From assembly GCA_003501565.1 (NCBI GenBank), contig DNPC01000331.1:1-5891 (forward strand): 5,891 nt of DNA, read 5' to 3'. The notes under the pieces were generated by a model. The model worked only from the letters and a program-made list of their open reading frames with translations. It made no database searches and was not told the origin of the DNA. This document shows positions 4,628-5,891 of the stretch, one piece after another (within the stretch, counting starts at the first letter, position 1; each line of letters begins with the position of its first letter). The stretch is from Planctomycetaceae bacterium (GTDB lineage Bacteria; Planctomycetota; Planctomycetia; Pirellulales; Pirellulaceae). Made by a program: the position numbers and the translations under genes.

Positions 4628-5891
4628 ATGGAAATGGAAAAACTAGTTTCACTATGTAAGCGTCGCGGCTTCCTATTTCAATCGAGTGAAATTTACGGCG
4701 GACTGAATGGGTTTTGGGACTACGGACCGCTGGGTGTTGAGCTAAAGCGAAATGTAAAGGAAGCCTGGTGGCGTGATATGGTTAGTGGGCATGATGACAT
4801 GTCGACGCTCCCCGGTGCGCCATCCAGTTACGAGATGGCCGGCTTGGATTGCACGATCATTATGCATCCGCAGGTCTGGAAGTGCTCCGGGCACTTTGAT
4901 TTGTTCGTGGACAAAATGGTCGATTGCCGAGAATCCAAGAAACGCTACCGCTGGGATCATGTGGTCGGTGCTTGGGTCAAGGGAGCCAAGAAGCATCATG
5001 GCGATGGTCCGGCACCTGAGCCGGAGCGGGTGTTCGTTACTGCGATGGCTAGTGATGATCCTACGCCCGACATTCAGGCGCAGGCACTCAAGTACTTTGG
5101 GCTCCGCAACAAAGATGCCGCGAAGATCGAGATCGAACCCAAAGTTGCCGTGCTGTCAGAAATGGATAGCTTTGATGAAGTTGTTGGCCCAGATGCCAAG
5201 ACGAAAGGCACGCTGACCGAGCCGCGCGACTTCAACTTGATGTTCCCCACGACGATTGGCGCACTTGGCGGTGAAGACGACCGAGCCTTTCTGCGACCAG
5301 AAACCGCGCAAGGCATCTTTGTGAACTTTCGAAATGTAGTCGACAGCACGAGGGTCAAGATCCCGTTTGGCGTCGCTCAGGTCGGTAAGAGCTTCCGCAA
5401 TGAGATCACCCCACGGAACTTTACATTTCGCTCGCGTGAATTTGAGCAGATGGAAATCGAGTTCTTCTGCCATCCTGATTCTTCGGCCCAGTGGTACAAG
5501 TATTGGCGTGATCGTCGGTTAGCGTGGTACAAGGAGCTTGGTCTCTCTGACGAGCGACTCATTCTGCGTGAACACGACGAAGATGAGCTGAGCCATTACT
5601 CAACCGGTACGGCTGACGTTGAATACGCGTTTCCATTTCTGCCCGAGGGCGAGTACGGCGAGCTGGAGGGCATTGCACACCGTGGTGATTTCGATCTGCG
5701 AAGTCACATGGAAGGCAAACTGGATGAAAAATCCAATCCGCTGGAGGTGCAGCTGAACGAACACGGACGGCCCAAGTACCGTGGAAGCGGGAAAGACCTT
5801 ACGTACCGCGACGAAGTTACTAACGAACGCTTTACGCCGCACGTCATCGAACCATCGGCGGGCGCCGACCGAGCCACGCTTGCGTTTTTGT
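4628..5891 (+). CDS. glyQS: glycyl-tRNA synthetase, single-chain class II (3' end outside window)
   Basis: The frame from ATG 4628 stays open to the right edge, giving 421 residues. The enzyme charges tRNA-Gly with glycine using ATP, in the cytoplasm. It is the homodimeric single-chain type shared with eukaryotes, archaea and many bacteria, not the E. coli alpha/beta type. N-terminal MEKLVSLCKRRGF and GGLNGFWDYGPLG (24-36) mark the motif 1 region. GHFDLFVDKMVDC and LTEPRDFNLMFPT are family signatures. RPETAQGIFVNF (223-234) is diagnostic. Class II motif 2 is FRNEITPR...FRSREFEQMEIEFF (256-279). Motif 3, IEPSAGADR (407-415), with the ATP-contacting Arg, sits just before the edge, so the missing part is the end of the catalytic core and the anticodon-binding domain. 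AGAGAA (4614-4619) is a possible ribosome site; ATG 4634 is an alternative start. No promoter stands out in the 132-base gap after prmC. Confidence 0.96.
   Translation, partial: MEMEKLVSLCKRRGFLFQSSEIYGGLNGFWDYGPLGVELKRNVKEAWWRDMVSGHDDMSTLPGAPSSYEMAGLDCTIIMHPQVWKCSGHFDLFVDKMVDCRESKKRYRWDHVVGAWVKGAKKHHGDGPAPEPERVFVTAMASDDPTPDIQAQALKYFGLRNKDAAKIEIEPKVAVLSEMDSFDEVVGPDAKTKGTLTEPRDFNLMFPTTIGALGGEDDRAFLRPETAQGIFVNFRNVVDSTRVKIPFGVAQVGKSFRNEITPRNFTFRSREFEQMEIEFFCHPDSSAQWYKYWRDRRLAWYKELGLSDERLILREHDEDELSHYSTGTADVEYAFPFLPEGEYGELEGIAHRGDFDLRSHMEGKLDEKSNPLEVQLNEHGRPKYRGSGKDLTYRDEVTNERFTPHVIEPSAGADRATLAFL

Noticed and set aside
4773..5216. Forward 147-codon frame inside the glycyl-tRNA synthetase gene
   Set aside because: It is out of frame with the synthetase, whose conserved motifs continue uninterrupted through the same bases.

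Overview
The window looks like ordinary chromosomal DNA from a planctomycete, most likely of the Pirellulaceae type. This is inferred from the style of the genes (membrane-anchored vWA proteins with acidic linkers, long gaps between some genes, GTG starts, poor Shine-Dalgarno sites) and from a short intergenic repeat that resembles elements I associate with that group. No database search was possible. All recognisable genes lie on the + strand.

Left part (1-1733): two tandem genes for von Willebrand factor A (vWA) domain proteins. Only the C-terminal half of the first is in the window. The second is complete, with a hydrophilic N-terminus, one membrane span, a long acidic Pro/Glu linker and a vWA domain with an intact MIDAS metal site. 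The two vWA regions are clearly paralogous. A good sigma70-like promoter lies in the 321-base gap between them.

Middle and right part (1734-5891): a translation block. It holds rpmE (zinc-type ribosomal protein L31), prfA (peptide chain release factor 1), prmC (the methyltransferase that modifies the release-factor GGQ glutamine) and the start of a single-chain glycyl-tRNA synthetase gene (glyQS), which runs off the right edge inside class II motif 3. prfA and prmC overlap by one base and should be translationally coupled, so the enzyme is made with its substrate. A strong intrinsic terminator stands between rpmE and prfA, preceded by about 160 bases with several potential hairpins. The prmC-glyQS gap carries two copies of a short GC-rich repeat.

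I see no CRISPR array, transposon, phage gene, tRNA, rRNA or defence system, and no convincing new biological system. The items most worth checking are the structured rpmE-prfA spacer with its possible attenuator, the TAGTGA junction at prfA/prmC, the intergenic repeat pair, and the vWA paralogs that differ at a metal-site residue.
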